Source of the DNA: Chrysoporthe austroafricana
Taxonomy: Eukaryota > Ascomycota > Sordariomycetes > Diaporthales > Cryphonectriaceae
DNA: 64,000 nucleotides
Reading direction: 5' to 3'
Assembly (NCBI GenBank): GCA_001051155.2
Contig: JYIP02000009.1
Location: 1,674,001-1,738,000 of the forward strand
Every line of letters starts with the position of its first letter. Within the stretch, counting starts at the first letter, position 1. The notes under the pieces were generated by a model that had not been told where the DNA came from, ran no database searches, and was given only the letters and a program-made list of their open reading frames with translations. Of the stretch, positions 40,914 to 52,261 are shown piece after piece. The position numbers were made by a program, and so were the translations under genes.

Positions 40914-43358
40914 ATGCGCGCCCCGGATCAGCTCCCTCCCGGCAGCCTCGCCGCCCTCGATGAGGTCTTCCTCACCGCAAGTTGTAGTTCCGGCGACGTA
41001 CTGGCTGACTTCCTCGATGCGGATGGCCTGGAGGGGGTGTCTCCAGCCCGTGTCCCAACAGGGCACCAGCAGAGCCTGTCCCCCATCGACGAGATGGACC
41101 TGGACACAGAGCCGGACGACATAGAACTCCTGGACGCGTCCCTGCTGTGGCTCACTTCGTTCCAGCAAAGACCTTTGGCCTTAGCCTTGCCGCCAGTAAG
41201 CAGCCGCCGAAGCTCCGCGAGCCTGAGCCCTTTCAACACTTTTTCGCCCGATACCCCCTCGGCAGTCACCATCACGTTCGACACTCCCTCGACGCACATC
41301 ATCTCGCTCAACACCCCCTCGACGCACACCATCTCGCCGGATACCCTGTCGTCCCTGACCACTGATCACCATGCCTCTGTGGAGCCGGAGCCGCCGCTTC
41401 AGGTCGTCCAGTACAGCCCCGGCGCGTCTCGGAAGAAGCTGGGAGCCGGGACCGGACGCAAGGCGCAGCCCAGTGCCAGACAGCGTAGGTGTCGAGGGCC
41501 AACTAAGAGGTCGGATGTCTTGGTGAACGACGCGGTATGGGCTCTAAACTGCACTTTCGGGCATGCTTATGCTTCACCACTCTGACTTGCCTTTGCTACC
41601 AGGACCCGAAGACCTCCACCGTAAAAGATATCAACGGCAAGATCGCTGGTACCATGACTGTCTTTGGCCTCAACCAAGTCATCCGCGCACCGCGAACGAT
41701 CAAAGAGCTGCGCGCGACAAAGAACACGAGGCTCATAGGCGCGTGCGAGAGATGCAGGAAGCTGCAACACCGCGTAAGTAAACCCGTAAGCCGTTTAGCA
41801 TGGCAGCGTGATTCACCTATGGACTACAGTGCACAAGGCCGGAGGACCTGGACAATGTGTACCAACCTTGCGGCCGGTGCAGATTGTGGAATGCCAAGTC
41901 CTATACGAAATACGTAAACTGCATTCAGTACCATCCTTGCATACGGGCAAGCCTGCTTGATCTTCATCTACACAGGAAAGGTAAGCGGCAGCCTGCCGTT
42001 GTGGCTGGGCATAGTCTTCTAACATCGACAGGTCCAACAATACGTGACGATCTTTCCCCTTGGTTCCTCGAGAAACAGAAGCTCCTATTGGAGTCCCAGG
42101 AGGAGACCCCTAGCCACCCCTTACGCCTCACGCAGACGTATGGAGAGCCCTACGATGATGCGCTCCGCCTCAGGGTCTCTCGCTTTGAGAAGAAGCCCGG
42201 AGACAAAACGGCTTACTTCTGGACGGACTCGTCTGGGAAGCCTCGATCTATGGAAATGCCGCCCTATTTCATCAGCAACCTGAAGGAAGCGCGGGAGAAC
42301 CTTGCTGAGTTTACCAAGCGCGTTCGTTCTGTCTACATCGAGGCACATGTGGCAGACTCGAATCCTATTGTTCACCAGACGTTCCAAGTCGCTCTCAATA
42401 CTGCCGCCTTCGGTCAGGTAGGGACCAGTTTCCTTCTTGGGTTCACCAGCTGCGCTGACGGGCTCTCTGAACAGGAAACGCTGGTGTCAGATGCTCTGGA
42501 TATCTGGGTTGCAGCACGCTTGATCGAGACACAGTTCCACGTGTTTGAGGGCGGGTTCCCCATAGGAATGGAGCACGTAAACGAGCCTAGGCATCCGTTT
42601 GATGGCTTCACACCCGTGACACCTATAATGGATTCCCAGCTTGATGACTTGGTCATCCGTGACCTGATCCAGCCGTCCTGTGATCGCTTTCTGCGACATT
42701 TAAAGTACAAAATAGAGCAGTGCAGACGAGAGAACTGGCTAGAGATTTACCTCGCCATATTCATCATGATGTCAAACATGGGGCTGATATTGAAGGATAT
42801 GACCACTCAAGCAAGATGGAAAGGCTTAAAGGTTAGCACTTTTTCTCATTTGGACCTGCCTATCAAACCACCTCTCTCCTAGATAATGTGCTCCATTTCC
42901 GGGGCTAATTCGGTAATTAGCCAGGCAATCGCGGCGGAACGCTCACGCAGGGCTTCATGCACGCGTGCAAGACCATGTTGGCCTACTTTCACTTTGCATG
43001 TGCCGGTTCGAAACCCATTTCAATAGTCTTTAACGAGACCAGAAATACCAGAAACAGAAGTTACAACGGGATGACGGCAGACCAAATCAAGTATCTGCGG
43101 GACATCAGGCAGGAGATCCTTCGGCAAGGTCGGTTTTGTCCTGGAGCCACACAGCCCTTGAGGATAGATTTTGTGGACTAATGGGAAAGCCTCATAGAAA
43201 CCAAGCTCGCCAAATGGAATGAGCTGTCCATGTACGATGACGAGCTGTACTGGTGTTATCAGCTCCTGGTAGAAGACTGGCGCGGCGACATCCCTTACGC
43301 CGCCGGGGAGATCGACGATTTCCGGGAAGAGGACTTTCTTTCGTCTTCAACTACGTAG
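40914..43358 (+). CDS. Atypical Zn-cluster (Cys6-like) protein with late nonsense codon
   Basis: Exons: 40914-41534, 41603-41773, 41830-41980, 42032-42417, 42475-42831 and probably 42951-43181; five introns fixed by phase, the last (42832-42950) less certain. The first exon is Ser/Thr/Pro-rich with Asp/Glu blocks and a basic end. ACERCRKLQHRC spliced to TRPEDLDNVYQPCGRCRLWN, then VNCIQYHPC, gives a CxxCx6C...CxxC...C array like a fungal Zn2Cys6 motif with long spacing. The C-terminal part (PFDGFTPVTPIMDSQLDDLV, LAYFHFACAGSKPISIVFNE) is typical of a large uncharacterised fungal family. TAA at 43179 stops the frame at 638 aa, yet the same frame continues WESLIETKLAKWNELSMYDD to TAG at 43356, so Gln-to-stop truncation is likely. 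Probably a transcription factor. Confidence 0.7.
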
Positions 43359-43840
43359 CCTCGCATGGCCCACCATCTTGCGTTCGGCTGGTGTGCGCCG
43401 CGCGGACTTTCCTCGGCTAGTGCATCAACCCGTGCCGTATCAACACAACGTAGCATTTATAGGCTGATCTTACTGCAGAATCAGGCTGAGTCTCCGTCTT
43501 GTGATGACATCTTCACACAACCCCCGCTGGACCGGTGAAGCGTGATTTGCCAACTCCCCACGCCCCTCCGCAGACTTTGACACATTGCGATCCGATAAGG
43601 AAGGCCTGTATCGTCGATTGGATAGTACACCTAGATATAGGAGATATAGGATTGCCTGAGAAGAGGGGTTGGGATCACTTTTCAGCCGGGCTCGCAGAGC
43701 CTCATTTTCTGGCAGCCGTCCCAAGGGGAAGCCTTCGTGTATAAGTACATGTGTGTGTAGACATGGACAAGTACGGGTGAAGGGCAGAGTTCGCAGCACC
43801 AACATCCTCACAAGATCATTACAAACTAGCTCGTTACAAA
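43359..43840. other. Intergenic region before the dioxygenase
   Basis: No gene seen; it should contain the promoter of the dioxygenase gene. Confidence 0.4.
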
Positions 43841-45317
43841 ATGGCCGCCGCGGCTACCGTACAGGCCCATGGCCTGGACTATGACTCCCCGACTTTGTTC
43901 CGGGGTCCTCCTTCTGCGCAGCCTCCCCAGGAGGCTGACGGCCAAGCCAGCACTGCCTTGCCCGGCTTTCCGTCCCGTTACACGGGCGAGCGGGTCTGGA
44001 CCGGCTCGGAGATGTCCCTGAAGCAAGACGAGTGGACCACCGTGCTGTCCGAGCAAGACCAGGGTCACATCGTCAAAGCCCTGCGCCGTTTCCAGGGTGA
44101 GATGCTTTCGTGGTCTATCACTATGTTGCCCCGGCACACAGCTCACACATGATAGGTCTGGGCCTCGGCCCTGAGGCGATGAGTCCTGAGACGTTCCCCC
44201 TGCCGCCGGAGCTCAGCGACAGGCTGAGGAAGATCTCGCATGACTGCCATGAGGGCCGTGGATTCGGCGTCCTCCGGGGGCTGCGCCCTGGAGACTTTAC
44301 GGATGAAGAGAACGTGCTGGTCCTCGCTGGCGTCTCGTCGCATGTCGCTCCCGTGCGAGGATTTCAGGACATCAACCGAGAGCTGGTGACTTGTACGTGC
44401 CGGGTCCCACACAAAGAACAGTGGAGAGGCTATTCGACTGACTGACTGCTGCATACAGGCCATGTCATTAGCGAGGATACGAGACCTGGCGCCCAGGAGC
44501 AGAAGCTGCGGCCGGCGTTCACCAACGGGCGCCTGGTAAGGCTATGTGTTCCGTCGTCAACATCAGCCGTCAACTGACTCGTCACGTAGGCATTCCACAC
44601 TGATATCGGGGACATCCTCACCCTGTTCAACCTAGGTGTCTCGGAGAGCGGTGGAAAGACCATGATCGCCAGCTCCTCCCAGATCTACAATAGCCTCGCG
44701 GCCATGCGGCCCGATCTCCTCCGGGAGCTCGGTGAGAAATGGGTGTTCTCCAAGTGCGCAGCCCCAGACATGCACACCCCACCACTACCACTCAAGCTGA
44801 CTGACTCTCCCACAGCTCCATGGACTACCACACGGACGGCACGCCGTTCGTCCTCAACGCCGGCGGCGACCGCCTCGTCTTCCAGTACTCACGGCTCCCC
44901 ATCACCGGGTTCCGCAACGAGGGCGTCAACTCGAGCCTGCCGCCCGTCTCCGACCGGCGCCTCGAGGCCATGGCCCTCCTCGAGGACCTCGCCTGGGAGC
45001 ACGCCTTCCCGCTGCCTTGCGAGCGGGGCGACGTGGCGTTCATCAACAACCTGTGCCTGATGCACGCGCGAACTGCCTTCGACCTGGATGCCGAAGGGCG
45101 GCCGCTGCCGTCGGCGCGGCATGTCGTCAAGCTGATGCTGCGTGATCCGGCGCTGGCATGGGAGCTGCCCGCGGCGTTGGACTGGCAGGTTCAGCGCGTG
45201 TATGGGCCGAACCGGGAGGATGGGGGCAGGAGGGAGAAGTGGCATTTGACTATCCATGATGAGAAGATGCCGGAGGGCAGAATGTGGGCTGGGTCGGGGA
45301 GCCTGGCCAACGGGTAA
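43841..45317 (+). CDS. TauD/TfdA-like Fe(II)/2-oxoglutarate dioxygenase
   Basis: Five exons, 43841-44096, 44156-44392, 44459-44535, 44590-44753 and 44816-45317, total 411 aa with every junction in phase. The iron-binding facial triad is visible: HTD in LAFHTDIGD and a distal His in LCLMHARTAF. The 2OG-binding Arg is probably the one in the C-terminal RHVVKLMLRD. The fold markers EGRGFGVLRGLRP and SESGGKTMIASSSQIYN agree with fungal TauD/TfdA proteins. Such enzymes hydroxylate or desulfonate small substrates; fungal members also act in secondary metabolism. No signal peptide, so cytosolic. The frame is intact. It lies next to a Zn-cluster gene and a GNAT gene. Confidence 0.9.
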
Positions 45318-48168
45318 AATCTGGTGCAGTGGATTACCATGCCAGGAAGACCTCTTAGTCTGAGCATAGTGCCTTTTCCTTGATCATAGCTTTCATCCTC
45401 AAGGCAGATTGTAGAGGAATAGGGAGCTTTTCGTCCAATCAGAGTTTCAGTGTTGCAAACACCAAGAGTACCACATTGCCAAGATACCTGAGACTTGTGC
45501 AGACTGAAGACAGAGGCGATTAACTACAATATTGAGCTAGCATCCAAGCGAAAAGGCAACACAGAACAAAACCAAGCTGGCACAAATTCACATTGCGCTA
45601 GCAGCTATGATGAACAGCGGCGTCAACCATGCAGTCTTACCATCCTCTTTGAGACAAGAGGAAGACATATAATCAGGATCCCACAATACTTGTACCTATC
45701 GGCTAGCTTAGCAAGTCTTCCGCATGTGGTTAACAAAATGCCTCGGTATCGAGATGTACTCCTGCCAATCACCTCAACGACATCTTAGGTCATCCAGAAT
45801 CCTCGTGAAGAAGAGGTGCCATTTTAATAGACGGTCAATAGTGTCAGCATGTGGTCCATTCAAGTAATACTCCCCTATACTTAATAGCGCCTTTGGCCAT
45901 CAACTAAGCGTCCGTCTCCTTTTGAACAACCGTATATTCTTCTCTGTCCTTCTCTATCTTGGGTATATACTTTTATGCTCCTTCTTCTGCCGCGTTCACC
46001 GAATTGGTCTCAACACCACTTATTATTCCGGCTTTACAAACTGTAACTAGTACAGTAGCAGCAGGGCCTCCGCCTGATGTCGACCACTCCAATGAGAACA
46101 ACTAGAGGTTGACTTATATGCCATCTCTATCATTGGCTTCACCCATGCCGAGCTATTAGTACCATCCTTTGGACGTCTCACCTCTAAATCACCTTCCCGC
46201 TCGAGGACTTGCTATGGGATGCTGACCTCAATAGCAGCATAGACCACAGGTCATCCATAGTCAGTTGGAAGTGATCTCTCATTTTGAGAGGTATAGATCC
46301 TGCAGTATAGATCCTTCCACAAGTCATACTACCCGGACAATGGCTCTCCGGTTGAGCATTGGAACATGAGTCAGCATGTGCTTACATACCTCAACATGAC
46401 CCTTTATACGAAAACCATATCCCAATCTTCCGAGTCAAACGACTCAAACGTTGCTTCAGTGCCTGAAGCGTCGAGGCCAAATAAACCCAATGTCCCACCT
46501 AAGCGGCTGTTAGCGCCAAAGGCATGTCCAGTCATAATCAAGGATATTCTCACGCTACGAATGGCAATGGTAGCAATTGGGGCGGTGCATCCGTGGAGAT
46601 CAAGGGTGAGGTTGGCTCACCTCAGCCATGTGATCAGCCAGAATACTCCCCAAATCCAACGGTCCAGACGCAAGGTCTCGATATCCCCAAAATACAAAAA
46701 AAGGAAAACGTAAGTTCTCTCGAAGTAACCTACACTATGTTGAAACTCTTTCTTTGCGTGTGTGAAAAGTTCGGGGGCTAAGGAGCCTCGTGATAACGAT
46801 GAGAAAAAAGCTATTGAAGAGGTAACGAGGTCCTTCAATAACGACGAAACATTTCAAGGCTTTGAAGTACAGCTTACACTGTTCTGACGAATTCGGAAAA
46901 TCAGGTTGTGACGGGTGGCCACCGCCAAGGCACTCTCAAGTATCAGAAGTTCCTGCTGCTGAAGGACTGCGACAACTCGTCCGACACTTATTACCCAAAT
47001 CGTAATTACAACCAACATGGTGTGGGCGGGCCTGCTGTCTCCTAGGCACTATACATGTTCCCTATATAGCGCGCAAGGCTAAATGTGGGGGATGGAGCTC
47101 TCCTAATAGATGATCCAGAACGAAAGGCAATAAGACAAAATAAATACAACGAAGGGAACCCAGAACTATCCCTATACTCCGATCAGAGCAGAAAGGACAG
47201 AACTGGGACGTCTCAAGGCCTGGCAAGGCAAAGAACTGAAGTGCTGCGAATCAGGATCTTTTGACAGAAGTGCATTTTGATTCATGTCCGACCATGCCAC
47301 TCTCTCGTCCTCTGGAGAGGATGAGGAACGGGCATAGCCTATATATATCTATCAGAGACCCTGATCAGAGCTAGAAAAATGGCACGGATGTTGAATCAGG
47401 CCAGGGGTCAGAACCGGAATCCCTGTTCCCTACGACAATGGCCTATGCAGCCAAGGTCAGAATAAACGAGGAGGGACGTTGCCTGCGTAAGAGCTACGTT
47501 ACCTACTAGAGGGCGCTTCGCGCTCTGGCTCAAGACGTCTACCTGGAGAAGAGAAACTTGGGTCCATAGAAGATGGCTGAAATTACATGGACCAGAGTTG
47601 TATAAGGTTATGGAATCCATAATTACAGTTGCGTTTGGGGAGAGTTATGCTAATGACTTCAAGGCCCCAACCAGGATTTCTTCGAAATTATGGGATTCCA
47701 TGGCATCCAAATCGATGCGGCCAATTGGACGTGGGAGGGGTGGACGGCCGAGGTAGCAGCAGTAACTGCGAAAGCGATCGAGTAGCGGGGTAGCAGAATT
47801 ACAGATCGTTCCGATTCAGAGCTGGACGTGGATGGAGGGCAATCATATGTGAATTACAGGGCGGGCGAAGGTATAGATTATACCTACCTGTCACTATTCG
47901 GCGAACTCGTTAGCCTTCAACGTAGCTCATTAGCCGGCCTTGAAACCAACAGCCATGTAGGTAAATAGAGGCTATTAAGGAGGTGTTTTGCTCGGCAACC
48001 ATCTGAGGGACAATGATTTCCCCTTCAATCTGCATTAACGCCGAACTTTGAATAGCAGGAGTGCTTCCAAGAAGCCACCGAAGCCTGCTCTCGTTCCACA
48101 ATCCTGTGGCAATTTAGTTGGCCCCCCCCCAACCCCCGAGCGTAAATAGGCAGAGACTCCAAGCTTTC
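45318..48168. other. Long gap, no supported gene
   Basis: Only short frames (45495-45788, 46366-46838 on either strand, 47408-47620) with no motif and frequent stops. Base composition is more AT-rich than in the flanking genes. I cannot exclude remnants of decayed elements, but nothing could be aligned by eye with the repeats identified elsewhere. Confidence 0.45.
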
Positions 48169-49227
48169 TCAGGGATTCAAACTTCCGTTTCCTAACCTGA
48201 ATGCCTCTACCCTCTTCTTCTCCGCCTCGGTTCCACGCCAGGTTCGACCATGGAGATGCCTCAGACACAGCTGTTTCCCGTTGTCAGGGTAGTAAAGCCA
48301 GCACGCCCATTTCCTCCACTCGCCCTCCTTCATCTGATTTCTTGCTCGCTGCCCGATGTGGTCCTCGATGAAAGCGCCACGCGGCATGGCCAGCCGCGAG
48401 GGAAAGACTCGATCAAGGTAGTGAGAAGTAGACGCGATGTGGCTCTTGTCGTACCAGAAGAAGAGGGGCGTCAGAGGGATGGTAATGTCGGGATGAGACG
48501 GCGGCTTGAAGTCTTGTCTCAGAGCGGCGGTAAGCTGCCGCAGGGCGGGATGGGGAGTGACATGCCCTGAATCTGCATACCCAAGCATTCTGACTGATGG
48601 AAGGCAGACGTATTTGACTGGCACCTCCGCGCTGCCCTCCGACGTCCTCATGGCATCGACGATCGCCTCCACAGGAATGCCGGCGTTCAATCTCCAGTCA
48701 TGCTGCTGCACCCAGACGTAAGGTGTCTCGACCAACCTCAACGCCGACCGCACCGCCAGACCAAATCCCAGGCGCCCCGTAGGCTCGATGAATGTGACTC
48801 GCCTATCCTCCGTTCTCTTGGCCGTGAAGGTGGTGAAGTTTGGGTTGGCAGGCGTGCCTGGAGAGCCGAACTCCGCTTTCCCCTCCTCCGCTGCCAGAGA
48901 CGCACTGCCTGGATCCTCAAAGCCGGCAAATCGCCGCAGAACCACGTTCTTAACGTTCTCTTTATACAGCGGGAAGGCTGCAGCACCTTCTGCGGTCACA
49001 TAGCCCTTCTTCAGGCGATTCGCTGGGGCTACCTTTTCATACTTGTCGAAGACCACCACCATCCTACATTTGAGGAGTAAGGGGCAGTGTTCTCGGAAAG
49101 ACTCCAGGATACTGTCCACAAGCTCGGTGGACGGGGCTGAGGGTGTCGGGGATGTGGTGAGGATGATGGTCAGAGACTCCGGTATTGTTGCCAAGCCGGA
49201 TTCGGGTCTTGGTTCAGACATCCTCAT
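48169..49227 (-). CDS. Conserved fungal protein, glycosyltransferase-like (352 aa)
   Basis: Single exon, MRMSEPRPESGLATIPESL to GNGSLNP. The N-terminal half has a GT-A-like layout: SLTIILTTSPTPSAPSTELV, then CRMVVVFDKYEKV, then RLGFGLAVRSALRLVETPYV followed by WVQQHDWRL, where Asp in HDW could be part of the nucleotide-sugar/metal site. The C-terminal half includes PLTPLFFWYDKSHIAS and AFIEDHIGQRARNQM, with WACWLYYPDNGKQLCLRHL. I know this arrangement from uncharacterised fungal proteins; a transferase role is an inference from the fold-like pattern, not an established function. No signal peptide or membrane helix. The frame is intact. Either Met1 or Met3 could start. Confidence 0.65.
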   Translation of the reverse strand: MRMSEPRPESGLATIPESLTIILTTSPTPSAPSTELVDSILESFREHCPLLLKCRMVVVFDKYEKVAPANRLKKGYVTAEGAAAFPLYKENVKNVVLRRFAGFEDPGSASLAAEEGKAEFGSPGTPANPNFTTFTAKRTEDRRVTFIEPTGRLGFGLAVRSALRLVETPYVWVQQHDWRLNAGIPVEAIVDAMRTSEGSAEVPVKYVCLPSVRMLGYADSGHVTPHPALRQLTAALRQDFKPPSHPDITIPLTPLFFWYDKSHIASTSHYLDRVFPSRLAMPRGAFIEDHIGQRARNQMKEGEWRKWACWLYYPDNGKQLCLRHLHGRTWRGTEAEKKRVEAFRLGNGSLNP

Positions 49228-49654
49228 TAGAATGTGACTGCAACACAGGGCCCTAAATACCCCTCACCAGAGCCTGCATATACCACCAGCACAGAGGATG
49301 GCTCCGCTCTCTCTCTGTGTCAGGCCGGGGGGACAGCTTGGGCCAGGATCGGATTGGCTCTCAGAGAACGCTCGTGATCGACAGCTCCATAGCCTTACCC
49401 GGACGAGCTCACTCTCGCCCTCTGAAGTCGTGGAGGAATCGTCTGCTCTTCGCGGCGAGTCAGAAACACGGGTGATTCATTCGCTCGCGTCCGCTACCTC
49501 TCTTGTAATTTTTCTTTGCGGGTTGTGTGAAGCCTGACTTGGCGAAGTCGGCATCGACTTGACGCGAGGCCAAAACTCGGATTTTCGACTGACGTTGAGA
49601 GGGTTAGGGTCAATTTTTCGGCAGACCAGCCGAAACCCCTCTTACTTTCTTGAT

Positions 49655-49880
49655 TATCCAACGGAGCGGAATATTTTAAATACTGTTCTCTGCAGAAGTT
49701 TCTCGAAGATGGATTGGTCGGTTTTGAAATCTGAGAGAGGGATTGGTCAAATTCCACGTGTGAAAGTACTTATAGGGCCCCTTCCCTCAGATGAATTCTT
49801 ACGTAGTAGTTGAAAAGGGTAGTCGAAAAGGGTTGAAGAGGAAGGCGTGCTATCGCGTAATAGGTAGTAAGCAATAATCA
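49655..49880 (+). mobile_element. MITE-like element, partial copy 3
   Basis: CCAACGGAGCGGAATATTTT, TACTGTTCTCTGCAGAAG, GATTGGTCGGTTTTGAAAT and ATTCCACGTGTGAAAGT correspond to segments in the same order at 61405-61505, and TAGTAGTTGAAAAGGGTAGT with AGGAAGGCGTGCTATCGCG match 61530-61580. The left inverted-repeat arm and the right half are missing. It sits directly left of the carrier-protein relic. Confidence 0.65.
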
Positions 49881-49929
49881 GGCGTCGAGAGCAGGCAACA
49901 GGGATTCAAAAAGTTTTTTCTTGGATCCG

Positions 49930-50216
49930 GACCAATGCCGAGGGCCTGCTCGTGTCCGTGGAGGTCTGGGACCGCCTGCTGCACTTCGACGATGTGCTGC
50001 GCACAGCCCAGGGCATCTCGGGTATTCGTCGGCTCGCAGAGACGTTAAGGAACCCGGAGGTGGCAGACTTGCGGAATTCTGGACTGGCTGGTGTTGGCTG
50101 AGCTGCGGAACTGGGTTGGGAGGGAGACTGGCGTCGAGTTGACACTAGCCGCCATCACACAGGCCGAGAGCCTGAGGGCGCTTGCGGCGGAGATCTTAGC
50201 GCAGAGGGAGGGCTAG
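49930..50216 (+). pseudogene. Polyketide synthase / NRPS carrier-protein relic
   Basis: One frame ends LDWLVLAELRNWVGRETGVE, then LTLAAITQAESLRALAAEIL and AQREG before TAG at 50214-50216. This matches the second half of an acyl carrier domain (LDSLVxxELRNW...L...SLxxLA). The Ser that carries phosphopantetheine is Trp here (LDW for LDS). The upstream open frame (GLLVSVEVWDRLLHFDDVLR) is in another phase, so an indel separates them. The fragment starts within 60 bp of the MITE remnant. It is too short to name the parent enzyme. Confidence 0.45.
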
Positions 50217-50795
50217 TAAGTTGGTAATGAGCTATACAAGTTCACAAGTTACTATCTCTTACTATTATAATTATTATATACGTGATACGAGGCAGATGTC
50301 GCTCTAGAGGGAGAGGTAGGGTTTCTCTCGTAGATTTTACCTCATTTTATATTACTTATCTATGATGATCACTTACCCTACTTACCCGTGAACGTAGCCG
50401 TGGAAGGGTTTATATTAGCAGTATGGTGTGGAGGAATTGGTCAAAGACCCTTCGAGTGCAATCATCACTAGCCGTGAAGCTTTCTCAATGGATGCTAAGA
50501 TCCGACGAAATACTTAGGCTGACTACTGAAGAACTATGAGGAGAATCTATCTGACAGCAAGGGGATTCCATCCTTCATCTCTTGAGATCCTGGATTACAT
50601 TTGCTGTGAACACTCAAGAGCCTCGCGTCTTAGTCATCGAGGCTCTTGAAACACGTGACTTAGTGTCCCTTACGTAAGAGAGTCTTGGTCCTTGACGTAT
50701 GTGTTCTCCACTTAATCAGTACGGAACGACATTCTAAGACTTACCTCAACATACCCAAGTGACGATATCCTTGAGAACAATAATAACCTGTTGCG
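50217..50795. other. AT-rich intergenic region
   Basis: No gene seen. Contains an AT-rich stretch near 50245-50290 and, at its right end, the promoter of the F-box gene. Confidence 0.4.
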
Positions 50796-52004
50796 ATGGT
50801 GCAAAAATTTCGACTTGCAGCTCCCCGAGCGAGGAGGGCCATACACCGCGGCCATAAGTTCCGAGAGTTTCTCTTGGACGGGTCAGCCCAGGTGCTCGTA
50901 CGCCTCCTCGCCGTCCCCGTTGGGCCGCAGATTCCCGAACCTCTACCAGCAAATTCCGGAAACGACTGTGGTGCCACCCAGACGGCCTCTGGCGACTCGC
51001 CCCCGGAGGCCCGGGTGGACGGACGAGCGAAGCGCAAAGCCGACGGCGAGCTGCTTGCCGGCTCCCCACCACACAACAAGCGAGCCAAAACCCAAGGTGG
51101 TCGCGATGCTCTCACCTTTTCCGACCTCCCCCCAGAGGTTCACCAGCTTGTCTTTGATCAAATCGAGTTCATCGAAGATGCCATCTGCCTCGGTCTCACA
51201 AGCCGATACTTCTGGACCTTCGGTCGAGATTGCCTTAACGCCTATTACATGTCGCTGTTAGGACAATGGGCCGGTGAGAATATCGTGTGCGTGGGAGAAG
51301 AGACCCAACCGGACGACTATCCTCCCAATCTATTCTCGGACGAGGAGCTGGATGAGTTGCGTCCACAGCGGAACAACGTGCAGATCGACGATGACGTGCT
51401 CCCATACGTATCATGCGACCGACCATTTACGCTTTACCACTTTGCCCTTCCTTCCGAATCCTACCCAGAAGAAGTCGACAGTCTCTTAGGAAAGTCGTCA
51501 CGCATATATTCTCGCTGCAAAGACCGAAGCAAAGACAAAGACCCAGCATTTCAGGCCATGTATTCAGAAATAGTCGTCTCAGAGTCGAGATACTACCCCA
51601 AAAACCAGCCGTGGATTCTTCGAAACCTTACGACAAAGGAATTTGTCCGCCCGGAACCCGTTGCCATAGAACCGAGATACATTCGGGGCCCCTATATCAC
51701 GCTTTTGGGCTTCGGCGAGGTCGTCCTGTCACGCATCTGCTGGTCAACTTCCCCACCTACCGATATGAACCTCAGGACGTTTGAACCGAGGGGGCAATGG
51801 GCAGGGCATCGCTTCGACATCACTACGCTAGCGAGGCACGAGCGCGAGACTGATAGTGTGGAATGGAGAGACGTGAGCAGCGAGGTTGAAGAGGAACTTG
51901 CCGACATCTGGTCGGGTGAATACGGCGCCGATTTGCGTTCGGAGGTCTGCTACTGGTATCAGAAACGACCGAACAGGGGCTACCACGACGTGATCCCTCC
52001 CTGA
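50796..52004 (+). CDS. F-box domain-containing protein, intact
   Basis: A 402-aa single-exon frame. The first ~75 residues are basic and low in similarity to anything; the conserved part starts at KRKADGELLAGSPPHNKRAK. The F-box-like segment is LTFSDLPPEVHQLVFDQIEF, then IEDAICLGLTSRYFWTFGRD. The C-terminal half (SKDKDPAFQAMYSEIVVSES, PWILRNLTTKEFVRPEPVAI, ITLLGFGEVVLSRICWSTS) agrees with a large fungal F-box family. Such proteins choose substrates for SCF ubiquitin ligases; targets are unknown. No in-frame stop interrupts it, unlike the F-box relic at 25 kb, and the two do not look like close copies. The true start may be further downstream or upstream of an unseen intron. Confidence 0.7.
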   Translation: MVQKFRLAAPRARRAIHRGHKFREFLLDGSAQVLVRLLAVPVGPQIPEPLPANSGNDCGATQTASGDSPPEARVDGRAKRKADGELLAGSPPHNKRAKTQGGRDALTFSDLPPEVHQLVFDQIEFIEDAICLGLTSRYFWTFGRDCLNAYYMSLLGQWAGENIVCVGEETQPDDYPPNLFSDEELDELRPQRNNVQIDDDVLPYVSCDRPFTLYHFALPSESYPEEVDSLLGKSSRIYSRCKDRSKDKDPAFQAMYSEIVVSESRYYPKNQPWILRNLTTKEFVRPEPVAIEPRYIRGPYITLLGFGEVVLSRICWSTSPPTDMNLRTFEPRGQWAGHRFDITTLARHERETDSVEWRDVSSEVEEELADIWSGEYGADLRSEVCYWYQKRPNRGYHDVIPP

Positions 52005-52261
52005 AGGCAGCCCCCCGAGAGCGGGGCATCTTCCTTGGAGGTGGGTTCTGTCGATTGCGGCTATTGAACCGGATGCTGTATGCCTAACAGGAATAGTGGT
52101 CAGGTAGAGAGGGAACACGGCACCAAGACTCCGGATGTACGCCGAAGGCTGTGCTCAGAATCTACGACGCAGCGGCGGCTAGGCGTTTGTTGTCGTCAAA
52201 GGAGGGGAGGAAGGAGAGTATAAAGAGAGAAGCGAGGGGGGCGTGGTCTGCTTTCCGGCGT
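52005..52261. other. Short gap
   Basis: No gene is seen. This is the 3' flank of the F-box gene and the left edge of the kinase-related relics. Confidence 0.4.

Noticed and set aside
42882..42950. Extra exon DNVLHFRG in the Zn-cluster gene
   Set aside because: Its frame cannot be reached in phase from the preceding exon and contains TAA and TAG; a single longer intron (42832-42950) joins the flanks in phase. Not fully excluded.
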